A DNA stretch of 64,000 nucleotides, from NCBI GenBank assembly GCA_015698045.1, contig BLAL01000086.1:620001-684000 (forward strand), read 5' to 3'. This DNA comes from Rhizophagus clarus. Lineage: Eukaryota; Glomeromycota; Glomeromycetes; Glomerales; Glomeraceae. Positions 1 through 11,996 of the stretch are shown piece after piece. The notes beneath the pieces were generated by a model that saw only the letters and a list, made by a program, of their open reading frames with translations, made no database searches and was not told the DNA's origin. Positions within the stretch are counted from its first letter, which is position 1. Each line of letters starts with the position of its first letter. The translations under genes were made by a program, and so were the position numbers.

Positions 1-1
1 A

Positions 2-121
2 AAAGCTCAGAAATATATTAAAGAAGTAATTAACAAAGGTGAATGGAAAAAGGATGATTGGTCTGAAATGAAAAATAAAATTTTAAAGCTTCTTAATATC
101 GAAGATACTATCAAAAATTAA
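2..121 (+). CDS. 3' end of a propeller/ion-channel-type family gene (partial)
   Basis: The first 39 codons read without interruption into TAA at 119-121; the peptide is Lys/Glu/Trp-rich and contains GEWKKDDWSEMKNKILKLL. The gene starts upstream of the window. The same C-terminal segment, with stops, recurs at 60330-60440 behind a relic of the N-terminus of the gene starting at 62032, so I place it in that family. Proteins of this type that I know from Rhizophagus end in a short charged cytosolic tail after a membrane region; the membrane part is not visible here. Either a final exon or a continuous ORF is possible. The family assignment rests on the relic linking the two ends and is moderate; the reading frame is clear. 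Confidence 0.6.
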   Translation, partial: KAQKYIKEVINKGEWKKDDWSEMKNKILKLLNIEDTIKN

Positions 122-1114
122 AACATTTAAAATTTAAAACATCTTTCTTATATTTTCTTTTTAACCATCATTTTCAATAAAATATTTTTAGCGTATTTAA
201 TATATGATGAGTTTAATGGCTATAACTGATATTTCATTGATTATTCTTATGTCATTAAACGCATTAATTATACTCCTATTATTTGCTTTTTTTATTTATT
301 ATTAAAAATAAAATTATATTAGTGATCACTTCTGACGCTGACAATACAATAATTTGTTACAAACTTGCTATATGATATGTCACTACAAAGAAAGAGAGGA
401 CAAAATATAGCTGTTAATAAAAAAGACTGTTGGTAAAAAAGCTGTTAATAAAAAAGCTGTTCAGTAATAAAAAAACTGTTAAGCAGCATCGCAACTCATA
501 TACTATTGAGTAAAAGAAACAAAGTTGTCACTTAAAGAAAATGTAATAATTAAAGTAGCAAAATCTTTTTGATAAAAACATGGTTAGTCACCAGGTTGAC
601 TCAAGTGAAAAGTGGGTAAATGAACCAAAATATTTTTACCCAGTAGTTGAAAAAGAACTATATGATTGAATTATAGGACAAAGGCAAAAAATAGAGGCTA
701 GGCATCATACACTATAATCATTGATTTGTACTTTATATAATTTTACTTTTACATTGTTATCTTTTAATTGAATATTTTGAATTAGAAAATGTTCTTCTCC
801 CTTGAACTTTAGATATTAATGTAATCTTTTTTTTCAAGTTCATAAGCTGTTATAAATCCAAACATATAACTAAGTTTCAATGAAATAAATAATTTTGAAA
901 ATTTTATAAGATGACATTAAAATTTTAAACTTATCATTTATTCTGTCATATGGAAAATAAACTAATAATTTAGGAGCATCAATTATTGTAAGATTGCCAT
1001 TTTTATTGAAACAAATTGCATGCCCATCATCACGATTATAATTATTTTCTGATGAACATCAACATTTGAAAAACTTCAAATCCATAAAATTGGCTATTTT
1101 ATTATTATTCACTT
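122..1114. other. Intergenic, no gene seen
   Basis: AT-rich sequence with stop codons in all frames and no protein I recognise. Around 410-490 a short motif (gctgttaataaaaaa) is repeated two to three times. Nothing else is supported. Confidence 0.6.
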
Positions 1115-1116
1115 TA

Positions 1117-1391
1117 CAGTTATTTGCAAAAAGAATGGGCCACACAATTCATTTTGACTGCATATGAAATTTTCATATGCAATCATATACATGTATGGTA
1201 ATATCTGCCTGGACTGCCAAATTCATTTTTGAATCTTCCCATATGCAGCAATCCGCAGTTATATGTACAACAGTTCCTATACACTTAACCTGCGTATGAA
1301 TGCATATGAAAAATTTCATACGCAGACAAAAATAAATTGCATGCCAATGGCCAACGCATTGCGTGATCCATTTTCTTTTTGCAAATAGCTG
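1117..1391. mobile_element. TA-flanked MITE (Tc1/mariner-like), 275 bp
   Basis: The ends are inverted repeats: CAGTTATTTGCAAAAAGAAT on the left, and on the right the reverse complement of CAGCTATTTGCAAAAAGAAA. Both ends are flanked by TA (1115-1116 and 1392-1393), the duplication left by Tc1/mariner/pogo transposases. The interior contains short palindromes of the type gcatatgaaattttcatatgc. It has no coding capacity, so it would depend on a transposase elsewhere. Confidence 0.7.
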
Positions 1392-1393
1392 TA

Positions 1394-1912
1394 ATCACAA
1401 TAATATACTTGTGCACTTATTGATCATCTCTAGTATTACTACAAAAAAAAGTACTGATCATGTGATAATGAAAAATTGTCACACCTATCACATCCTGCCA
1501 TGTTTTTATAGAATTCTAAATAATTATAATAGAGGTCACATCTGCAGTACTAATTAAAAATCCTATAAAATATACATAAATTTTGCCATATAAATATACA
1601 TTTTTATCATATGACCTTCTACTATAAATATTATATGACCTTATAGTAAATTTTAATGAAAAAAGATTTTGTATTAAAAATATGGATTAATTAGATTATA
1701 TTATTTTTAAACTGAAACTAACAAGAATTTTTCTATTAAATTTAATTTTATAATTTATAATTTTATAACCACTATAATCTTTACAGTATATGCATTATTT
1801 GTATTACTTTCAAAATTATCTTAATAAAAGATCAAATAATTTTTTTAAAAAGATTATATTTATGATTTACTACATAAAGTAATTCTTTGCTAATATTTAA
1901 TTCCTTTTACAT
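1394..1912. other. Intergenic, no gene seen
   Basis: AT-rich sequence between two small TA-flanked elements. I see no reading frame or structured repeat worth naming. Confidence 0.55.
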
Positions 1913-1914
1913 TA

Positions 1915-3184
1915 CAGTTGTCTCTGAATATAACAAACCTAATGTTCTAGCAATTTTTGTTCGGTATAGAATGAGTTTGTTATATAACACCTATACTGTA
2001 TACTGAACAGTTCGTTATATAAATTTTTACCAATAAAATAACAAGCATATGATTTATATAAATATACTGTACCTAGAGGATAGGTAAATATACGGGGAGG
2101 GTTAACTCAAGGTTATATAAGCAATGGTTATAAGACCAGAATTGAAGCCTATAGTAATTTTATAAATAATTATATTAGAATTCAAAAATACCCCATATTT
2201 AAAGTAAAAAATGAGCTGATAATCAATATGATCTATGAAAAAAAATTAACCTCCTGAAAACAACAAAATCTGAAACTATATAAATATATAATTTTTGTCA
2301 AGGTTTCACTTCTATATCTTTCAAAAAACTTGATCAGCTATTTGAAATACCTTAAAAATATATAAAAGTTTATTAAATACTTGAAAATAATGCATAACAA
2401 AAAAAGAAAACACTATTTTTAAATGTTTTAAGCAAAAAAAAATTTTATTTTTTATTAAGATCTTAAAAAAAAAGTTTGTAATTTCTAACTTTCTATTATT
2501 ATATAATAAAAACATATAAAAATAAAAAAGAAATTAACCAGTGATCCAATTTGGATGAAAAAACTTTGCCTATATAGAACTAACATGAACAAACTTAACT
2601 TCTAAGATCAGCTACTTTCTTATGTATGCGTGTCAAAAAAATAAAAAAAAATAAAATTTTAATATAAAATTTTATTTGTGTAACTAATTTATGAAGACTT
2701 TAGTTTAATTGGTAATTGATCAGCCTCAGTAACCTTGAATTAGCCCCGTATATTTACCTATCCCCTAGACTGTACGAATATAATGAACCTTCTGCTCTAG
2801 AGGATTTAGTATATATTTAATATATTGAATCAATTCTGTTCTAAATAATATTAATTAAATTTATAATGCCAATTAAGATTATAATTTCGTATAACATAAA
2901 GTTTCATGAACAAATCACTATTTGTTTATTAATTACTGATAACCTTGATCAGTGTTATAAATTTGGCCTGAATTAGTTTATGATCATATGACTTGTTCAG
3001 TATAACGAATACATGGCTAATATATTGGAGATGATCAAATCAAGTTCAGATGTGGTATATAGGAATTTATTATAAAAGTTCATTATATCCAGTGTAAATA
3101 ATTATAAAAAAACAGTTCTGTAAACTTGGGTTCAGTATATTGAGTGTTTAGTACATACAGGTTCATTATATTCAGAGGCAACTG
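1915..3184. mobile_element. TA-flanked non-autonomous element (pogo-like ends) carrying a nested insertion
   Basis: Inverted termini CAGTTGTCTCTGAATATAA (left) and the reverse complement of CAGTTGCCTCTGAATATAA (right) are flanked by TA at 1913-1914 and 3185-3186. Motifs of the form GTTCRTTATAT recur through the body, as is common in pogo/Tigger-derived MITEs; that subfamily link is inference. About 0.7 kb of the interior is a separate nested element (2073-2768), leaving roughly 570 bp of original sequence. No transposase is encoded. Confidence 0.65.
2073..2768. mobile_element. Nested 696-bp inverted-repeat element with 7-bp target duplication
   Basis: The left end CTAGAGGATAGGTAAATATA and the right end, reverse-complemented as CTAGGGGATAGGTAAATATA, form an inverted repeat that continues for about 40 bp with few mismatches. 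ACTGTAC lies directly outside both ends (2066-2072 and 2769-2775). The TAGRG-like start recalls hAT elements, but hAT normally duplicates 8 bp, so the superfamily is open. No ORF of transposase size lies inside. Confidence 0.65.
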
Positions 3185-3289
3185 TATATTACTTCTTTTA
3201 TTATTAGAATTCTTAAATAAAAGAATAAAAACTATAAAGATCTGATTTTTAATAAAGATTACATCCCTTCATAGCATTTTATAAAAATA

Positions 3290-3770
3290 AAATAAAAGAG
3301 CATTAGTTACATTCTTAAACCAAATTGTTAAGAAAAACATCTCTCTTTTCAAATTTAAGCCAGAAAATTTAAATTTAATTCTACAAAATAAATAAAAAAA
3401 AATGTTAGTAATATTCTCAAATAAAATTATTAAAGAATATTTTTCTTTTTATCACCTATTAAAGAAATTGCACCCTTTAAATTTTATCTATTATTCTCTT
3501 TTTAAATTTATTTCTAAGTCAAGAAATCCAAATTTATTCTTACAAAAAAAAACAAAAAAAAATATTAGTAACATTTTTAAACCAAATTATTAAAGAAGAT
3601 TTCTCTCTTTATTACTTATTAAAGAAATTATTTCTCTTCAAATTTACCTATTAAAAAATTATTTCTCTTTTCATATTTATTTTCAAGTCAAAAGATCCCA
3701 ATTCATTTTACAAAATAAATAAAACAAAAAGAATATCAATAATATTCTTAAAATAAAAAAAAAATAATAA
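3290..3770. repeat. Degenerate tandem repeat, about three units
   Basis: Related blocks follow one another. Each has a segment like 'ttagtaacattcttaaacca', then 'attattaaagaa', a 'tttctctttt' stretch, and a segment like 'caaatttattctacaaaata'. Units are diverged and of uneven length. Non-coding. Confidence 0.5.
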
Positions 3771-5275
3771 ATCTAGTAGCTTAATGAAAATCAAAACTTA
3801 TCTACTTAAAATAATTTGCAAATCTGCAATTACATAATTCTGTATCTTATAATACTAATATTTTAACATATTTTAGCAATTTAAATTTTAAACCTAATAC
3901 TAAAATTAAATTTCAATTTAAATATATTTTAGTATATGCTATATATTATTTTGTAATGTCATAATAAAAAACTACAAATTATAAATGCTAAATATATAGA
4001 GAAGAAAATTACTGAAACTATTTCTAGAAAAAAAATCAATTAGCTATTTCTTACTTAAATAATTTAATATGTAAAAAAAATAAAAAAATATCTTAAATTA
4101 GCATTAGAAAAAAAATTAATATATAATATTTATATTAATTTATAGCATTATAATATGGTATAATCAAAATATATACTTTATAATAAAGCATTATATGTGA
4201 CCTTAAATATTTATTCAAAATTATATACTTTTTTACTATGATCTAATTTAATGATACTCTATTTTTGCATATAACCTTTACTCAAAATACCTATTTTTTT
4301 ATATAACTTTTCTATTAAAAATGCAAAAAAATATACATTTTTTGCATATAGCTTTTATTATAATTAACTGGGATTCTATTTTTATTGTTTATATTTATCT
4401 GAGAAACATTTTTTTTGACTTAGTAAAATCTTATTCTTTATACATTAACTATCATCACATTGATTATGTGATACTGCATAATTCTGCATAATGCAAGTTA
4501 CCAATGCTTTTTTTCATGGAATTGCTAGGGTAGTTTGCTTATTATAGATTACACAAGTTTTGATTAGTTCAATTTTATCATATTTATCATCTATCATTTT
4601 TGAATTTTTTCATCACACATCTAATGTTTTAGTGTTTTTTTTCAGTTTATTAAGAGTAAAAAATTTTAAATTTACTAATTAAGAAAATTAAAATTAAAAA
4701 AAAAAATTTAATTAACAGTTTAATAATGCAAGTACAACAAGATTACGCTATAATGTATGAAATTATAATGCTATATTAAAGTTTAAGAAGATATACAAAA
4801 AGGGTAAATTGAATATAAATATGATTCACAAAATACAATAATGATAAATTTGGTTAAAAATCAATTTTTATGTAATGTAATAAATAAAATAATTGATTAA
4901 TTAGATATTTATAATTAAGTAATTATATACATAATTTTTTTTAAAAAAATTATTTATAAGAAAATTGGAAGAGATTATTATTCAAAATACTAATCGTTTT
5001 AAGTAAGTTGGAAACTAAATTATAAATATTAAGTGAACAGAGTATTCTCAAATATCTTTACTTATTACAATATTGTTGAATAATCACTTTAAAAATATAG
5101 CAATAAATTTGCAAAGTAATCTTACTATTATTAATAAATATTTTTAAAACTCATTAATATAAAATTTTTTTTAAATTTTTTAAACATAATTCAATTCAAT
5201 TCAAAAAAATATATCTATACATATTCATTCTATTTATCTATTTGTCTTTAAATAATTTTAATAAACAGAACAATT
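3771..5275. other. Intergenic, no gene seen
   Basis: Extremely AT-rich sequence up to the left end of the first CACTA element; no supported gene, RNA or ordered repeat. Confidence 0.55.
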
Positions 5276-5299
5276 CACAGGTCGAATGAAAAAAAATCG
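5276..5299 (+). repeat. CACTA copy 1 left terminal inverted repeat
   Basis: 24 bp identical to the reverse complement of 15097-15120. Transposase recognition end. Target duplication ATT lies immediately outside. Confidence 0.95.
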
Positions 5300-5770
5300 G
5301 ATTTTGCTCTATTTAAAATAGCCTTGCCGACTTCAATATAGAATATGCCAAATTTTGCTTATTTTAGTATAGCCATATCTATTTTTGCCGATTTTTGTTA
5401 AATTCCGATTTTTCAGTCATAAATGCCGATTTTAGCGGCCGATTTTTACCTTTTTTTAAATAAATGCCGATATTTAAACCAGAGATATTATATTTATTAT
5501 ATACTTTACCCTTTTCGTATAGTTCGAATAAAGGATTTTATCTTATTTAAAATTCCCTTGCCGACTTCAATAAGGCTTTGCCGATTATTTTACTAATTTT
5601 TTGCCGATTTTTGTTAACTTCCGATTTTTCATCCAGAAATGCCGATTTTAGCGGCCGATTTTTACCTTTTTTTAATTAAATGCCGATATTTAAACCGGAG
5701 ATATTATATTTAGTGTAAACTTTACCGCTTTTGACACAGGTCGAATAAAGATTTTACTCTATTTAAAATA
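5300..5770. repeat. Subterminal GCCGAT-motif repeats, left end of CACTA copy 1
   Basis: A segment of about 215-250 bp is present twice in direct orientation (about 5310-5530 and 5545-5765). It is dense in GCCGATTTTT/AATCGGC motifs in both orientations. Clusters of a short subterminal motif are the known binding sites of the accessory TnpA protein in plant CACTA elements; a similar role here is inference. Confidence 0.8.
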
Positions 5771-6334
5771 GCCTTTGCCAATATTTAAATTGTAATATTT
5801 CGTAATTTTACATCATAGGATTTTTGAAATTATTTATTATACTAATAAATATAAGATACTATTCTAAATATTCTACTTGTTTTGTACATTGAATTCCCAG
5901 TTGGTTCGATTTCACAAACAATAACTGAAGTATTCATAAGGTTGAACAGTGATAATCGAAACTGATGAGATCGCATTGATAAGGCCTATTCCTAAAAAGT
6001 TAATTAATCACATTTAATTAAACGCTATTTAATTGTACTATTTTTTTTTTTTTTCAAAAAAAAACTTTCTTTCTGAAAGAAGAGTCTGCCTCCTATACCG
6101 TTTGCCGTCGTGCATAGTGTGTTATAGGAAAGGTGGGCTAGGTGGCCACCTAAAGTTTGTAAATAACTCTGGTACCAAAGTTGATGATCTATTTACTATA
6201 CATAGACCTCTCGCTTCGAATTTTGGTTATGATAATTCCGCCTCCTCTGTCGCATTATTCGTCGAAGTCTAAATAGATATCATTATGACTTATGAGTAAA
6301 ATATTTACAATAATAATGTAAATTCTTTAATCAT

Positions 6335-6600
6335 AGTTAAAATAGGCATGATGGGATAACTCATATATCATGAGCTCTGTCTGTGCGAAGTGCCATTTTA
6401 TTTATAATCAAAGTAGACTTAAGTCGTAAGTAACTTTGATTATCATTGATTAGGAAAGTACATGCAACGAAAATCCTTTATCAAGGGGTAAAATAGGCAT
6501 GATGGGATAACTCATATATCATGAGCTCTGTCTGTGCGAAGTGCCGTTTTATTTATAATCAAAGTAGGCTTAAGTCGTAAGTAACTTGATTATAACAATG
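6335..6600. repeat. Two direct repeats of about 105 bp with internal palindrome
   Basis: The segment starting 'aaaataggcatgatgggata' and including 'ctcatatatcatgagct', 'tctgtgcgaagtgcc' and 'ttaagtcgtaagtaac' occurs at about 6339-6445 and 6488-6592. It recurs in CACTA copy 2 (about 56025-56280). Function unknown; it sits between the transposase 3' end and the element end. Confidence 0.8.
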
Positions 6601-7095
6601 ATGATTATTGGAGAATTAAGTTGCAACATTTTTAAACATTTTTGAATAAGTGCCGTATTAATTTAATGTAATTGTTACCCTTTTCAAATAAGAAGGGCCG
6701 ATTTGCAATACAGCTTTGCCGGCCTTAAATGTATTTATATAGCCAGAATAATTGTTTTATACTTTATGTGATATTTAATTAAAATAAAATAAACCTTTGA
6801 TATCTAAAAATTATTACATGATTAGAGTTATTAATCACAAAGTATGGTGCTTGTATCGTAATGCCGTAATAAAAGACCGATTTGCAATACAACTTTGCCG
6901 GCTCAAAATAAGATCTCTTGTTATCTGAATTATCTGATTTTTCACGCGGTTAGAATTAATTACGGTATATGTAACCTTTATCGTTATTCTTGTGCCAAAA
7001 AAAAATGATTGTTATAATTTAATCAAATACAAATGCTATAATTGAATTCGCCATTCTGATTTTACATATAATTCATTTTATATTATATAAAGTTT

Positions 7096-10000
7096 TTAAA
7101 ACGAAATTTTTTTATTTAAAGGAATCACAGCCATATATTCTTTTGTTTTTCTCGTCCCAGTATCAAAATTACATTTAATGAATTTTCCTATTATATGATG
7201 TATGGGTATAATACTGTCTCTTCTCATATCATAAAACTCATTTGTCCATAATTCCATATTACATGATTTTATGTCGTTATCTACTTGGCAATAATATCTT
7301 GTACTATGATCTTGAACCAGTTTGTACCATTTGACTAACGCTAATGAATGGGTTAATGATCGTGAACTATTTAAATGAATAGTATGCTCAAAATAAAATT
7401 GTACTTGACCGGGATAAACATCGATCGATCCATCATAATGTACAAATCGAGCTAATATATATGAGGATTTTTCGTGACGAGCAGCCTGAACAGAACCATA
7501 TATGTCCGCCCCAATTCTTATTCTCCCATATTGTATAATTCTAGGGTTTACGACAGTACCGTTATTTGAACCTATTATAGAGTAGATGGAGATGAAACAA
7601 TAATCATTATACAAACTATTATAAAATTCTACCAGTAGGTCCAAAATTTGGTTTGGAAGGGTAGTTTCTTTGCGCGGTTTCATTAGCAACCCAGGAAAAC
7701 ATTCCGTTCCGTAAGCCGAATCTTCCTCAATAAGAGATAGTCTTATAAAATTTTGATACTCATCGCTCGCAAAATCATCAAGTGCAGCCAAGCTGCCAAC
7801 AGATTTTCTTGGTTCTATTATCTCCAAGGAGGAAAATAAGTGATCGTTGTCACAATTTGAGAGGAAGTATTGAAGGATTGTATTTTCGGACATAATTCTT
7901 AGTAGTTCAGGTTCAATATTACGTCTGCTATTATTATAAGAACCTACAATTTTTAAAAATAATTAATAACATTGCGATTTTCAAATCAGAAAAATTAAAT
8001 CACGTACCTAAAATTCCGTTCATCCGTTCAAAGCTATAACACCAGAATGAGGACAAAGGACCATAGTCTAATACGCATTCACAGATATGGAGACAGAGAT
8101 GCAGATTAGGACTTATTTTTTCTTGACCATATTTTTGTTCAATTAATTTGTTCATCTCTATCAGTCTTGTAAACGCTTCATTTAACATATTTTTTTGTAG
8201 CTCTCGGTTTGTTAAGATCTTGCAAGCGCGCACGAAATATGCAAGAATTTTTCGGTCGATGTATCCAAGGAAACTCCATGTGATAGGTATTGCAAAAATT
8301 AACATGAAGGTTTTCCACATGTCCGCCGTGAAACTTGAGAATCCTTCACCGGTAGCTATTCTGACAGGGCGGCGTCCAAGGTCACTTGGGAACTTTATCA
8401 TGTCAGCTCTCTCTTGCATAATTTTGAGCTTTTCGTTATTTAATATACCTTCGCCTATCCAGAGTTTCGTTACGATCCATTTCGCAACACCGAGAAAAAG
8501 GCAATGCATAGGATCAACCACGCAAAAGCGAACAGGATTAAAATAAAGCAAGCGGTATATCTCCGACCAGCGAACATGATGTTCAGAGACATGGGCTCTT
8601 CGTGCTTCTTCAGTTGCACATTGTTTCCACTCACTTGCTTTTTCTCTTATTTCATTAATATCTCGCTCAACAAACCAGTCGTCTAAATCTGCAAACCCCC
8701 CAAAATTTGGTTGATTGTTTATAAAATTTGCCGATTTGTAACATCGGTAGCATGCAATACGAGCCGAGATGAAACCACATAATTTCCGAGACGCAGGGAC
8801 GTCGCTAGAACAGCCAATGATTGCACCACAGATAAATCGACCATTGTTGTGTTCGTTTGTTTTTATAAAATAGCCATTCCACAAACGATTTAACTGGTTA
8901 ACGATCGGATACAAATAATTGTTAATTTCATGTTGGCTTGGTTCTTTCGGACCATGCATTACTGCTAGTGTGAGAATATTGTGTGGCTTGAAGCGTTTAT
9001 TACGCAGCAAATTACAAAAAACGGCATAAATCACACCAACAGAATATTGTGAATTTACGAATGGCTGGAACCAATCCATATTTAACATTAATCCGATATG
9101 AGTATCGGCAAATTCTTTTGTAAAAAACAGCGCACCATCATCATCTGTAAAACTTTTCCAGACCCTACCATCATAGATATCGAATAAAGCTTCAGTTCCG
9201 TTTTTCCTTTCTGACCACTTCCGACATGACATTTCAAAATTTTTGCGATTAAAAAAAAGGGTCAATTGTTGCTTAATATTTATTAACAGGAATGTCATTA
9301 TCGGACGGAAAATGGGATTATTACTACTATTATTACTATCTATTTTCGTTAATAGAGGGTTATTGCATTGTTGTCGAAATTGTTCTATTCTGTGATTTGG
9401 ATAGTTTACAAAACTGCAAGTTGGTATTTCAGTATTGTCTAATAATTCTTTTATATCATACAATTTGTGACATCTGTCACAGGCTGCATATTTAATTATC
9501 GTTGTGGATATCCCCAACACCTTTTTAGCCATATATAAAGAGGAAGGAAAAGATGAAAATTTATTTTCATCTATTGTCAAAAGAAAAAATCTTAAGAACT
9601 TGAACAAAGAATCTATAGCTACATTGGAAAGTTTAAATCGTTGTTGATATTGTAATATCCACAAAATAGTCCAAGTATAATTATCATTAATGTTAATGTT
9701 AGGAAGAATTGGTTCGCCGTCATCGAAATCTGTTGATGCAAAATTGACTTCCTCATCGTCATCATCTTCATAATCATCGGAATAATTAGAATCGCTATCT
9801 TCAGTATCTCCATTTTTATCGTCATCATCTTCAGAATCCCCATCTTGATCATTCTCGTTTCTTACATTATCCAATAATAAATTTTCAAGAACAAGATCAG
9901 ATATTTTTCCTTTCTTTATCGTTCGATGTTTTGCCGATTCATGTATAGGTGTCTTCTTTGTTAAAAAGAAATAGTTTCTTGTGAGTAATGGTTCAATATC

Positions 10001-10309
10001 TTCGGACAATGGTTCAATATCTTCGGACAATTGTTCAATATCTTCGGATAATTGTTCAGTTATATCAGGTGATGTATCATTTATCCCTTGTATTGGGTCG
10101 CATTCCATTACATCTTCATCAACAGCATCAGATGATATAACATTTGAAGAACCTTCTTAATAATTGTTACCAAAATTATTATTCGCATTAGATTTTAATT
10201 TATATTTTAACTCATGTTTCAGTTTAGTCCTTGGATCAACCAATTTACCGTTACATTCTTTACAGAAACAATGCACTTTGGTTCTGGTTCTTGTATCTAG
10301 AGATTCCGA

Positions 10310-10312
<3 letters not shown>
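7096..10312 (-). pseudogene. Tnp2-type CACTA transposase, copy 1, one premature stop
   Basis: Two exons: 10312-8008 and 7943-7096, with a 64-bp GTACGT...TAG intron; together 1050 codons. The N-terminus has a Cys cluster (CFCKECNGKLV..T..H), then an acidic Asp/Glu-rich stretch, then a second zinc-type motif (CDRCHKLYD...C.FVNYP). The catalytic core follows with LNMDWFQPF, HGPKEPS, ASRKLCGFI and the hallmark DPMHCLFLG. Family knowledge: these belong to the RNase-H-like DDE core of Tnp2 transposases, which cut and paste CACTA elements in the nucleus. Joining the exons restores the family-typical FERMNGILG-S-Y junction. The defect is codon 52, TAA at 10157-10159, where copy 2 has CAA. A downstream ATG at codon 68 could give a shorter product lacking the first Cys cluster. 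Otherwise the frame is open, so this is the less damaged copy. Confidence 0.92.
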
Positions 10313-10347
<35 letters not shown>

Positions 10348-11996
10348 GAATTGCAAATCAATCTAATTGGTTCGGCAATCCCGATTCTTGGTCCATTTTT
10401 GTCAAGGCACAGCTTGGTAATTAAGCTATTTTGATAATAACACATGACAATGATGTCAAGACCAATGTATTTTATCAAATACTAAAATATAATTTTATTT
10501 TTGCTAATTCTCTAATTAAATTTGGTATTAAGGGGTATAATTATACTAGAAAATTTTTTCAAATTCAATTAATTTGATTCTTGAAACATGTCAATCGACT
10601 TACTAATAAATCTCATATATCATCACGAATTCAAAAGATCCAAATAATTTAAGTAGAGATGTAGCAATTTCCTATTCACAGATCAAAATGCGAGAGTTAT
10701 AAAAAAAGTGTCTTAGTTGTTCGCAACTGCAACAAACTCAAAATTTAACACTTGGCCTATTCTTTCGAATATATCAAAAATTAGGAAAAACTATATTTCA
10801 TTTTTTTTTTATATATTTTCTTTCAAGTCGTCAATTTCTAGTACATCAGTATCATTTAAAGCTGTTAACAAGATATCAAATATTTATTATTTTATCTTTT
10901 ATTGAGTCGCTTACAATAATACGTTGAGTTATAGCATATATACGTTTATTCTAACAATCAGTCATGGTTAAAATTACTTGTTAATTAATAGAATTGTTTT
11001 AATAAATCTTTAATTCTTCTTTTGCCCTTGGCAGTTGGCACAGACGTACAGTTTGTTAATACCACGTGACTAGATAGTGCATAAATGTCACCCGACGTGA
11101 TTGGCAGGAGCTATAAAGTTTGTTTGCATTTACCGCGTTTACCATGCACGTTCTACAAATCGGTGATTTCCAATTTGTTTACGTTTACTATAAATTTGCT
11201 CGTGAGTATGGTACATTTGCGTACGTTTACCACGCTTTCTTTCTTTTTTCTCCACGTTTTAGTACGATGCAACAAATTTTCTTTGTTGCCTTTCGTTTTT
11301 TTCGTTAATGGTTGACGATATTTTTCGCCTTATTTTTCGCCTTATTTTCGTCGGTTTAACAAAGTAAGCATATTTCTTTTCGCCAATTATATTTCCTGTC
11401 GGAAAAACCAGCTTCCGTAAGTATAACTTTATCAAGCTTCAAATGTGTTATTACTAATTTGGACATGTTATTTATGATAATGATATAATATTTAGTTTAT
11501 TAATATATTTTAATTAATTCATTGATATACTTTATTGATATATTTTAATTAATTTATTGATATTTTTAATTATTAATTGTTTACTGATATATTTTAATTA
11601 ATTTATTGATATATTCTATTAATTGATAACGCTATAATATTTAGTTTATTGATATATTTTAATTAATTGATAGCGATATAATATCTAGTTTACTGATATA
11701 TTTAAATATTGATTGATTTATCTTAATTTAATTAATGTAGTTTACTGATTATTTTAAATAATACATTTTAATTAATTGAAAGCGATATAATATCAAGTTT
11801 ATTTAATTTATTGATTTATTTTAATTAATATTGATAGCGATATATTTTATTAAATGATAACGAGTCTTATTAATTTAATCTATCTTTTATTTTAATCAGA
11901 CGATAACGAAAATAGTTCAGAAGACGTAAGTAACGGTTATATATAGAGCCTTTGTTTCTTGTTTAATCTTTAAATTATCAAATTATCAATATCATA
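10313..11996. promoter_or_regulatory. Divergent inter-gene region of CACTA copy 1
   Basis: A run of 33 T lies directly against the transposase start (10312-10344); copy 2 has 27 A at the same place. Around 11090-11330 are repeated GTTTAC/CGTTTAC and TTTTTCGCCTTA motifs. From about 11460 to 11870 an AT-rich stretch repeats 'tattgatatattttaatta'. Strong donor-like GTAAGT sites at 11418 and 11926, with an acceptor-like CAG at 11897-11899, suggest a spliced 5' leader for the plus-strand gene. It must drive both genes; no core promoter is identifiable by eye. Confidence 0.55.

Noticed and set aside
6033-6272. 79-codon ORF inside CACTA copy 1
   Set aside because: Most of the frame is kept in copy 2, but two recent copies of a transposon share everything, so this is not evidence of coding; no motif and no splice context.
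8148-8686. ORFs of 132 and 60 codons on the plus strand (also 54093-54470)
   Set aside because: They lie opposite the conserved transposase core and have no motif of their own.
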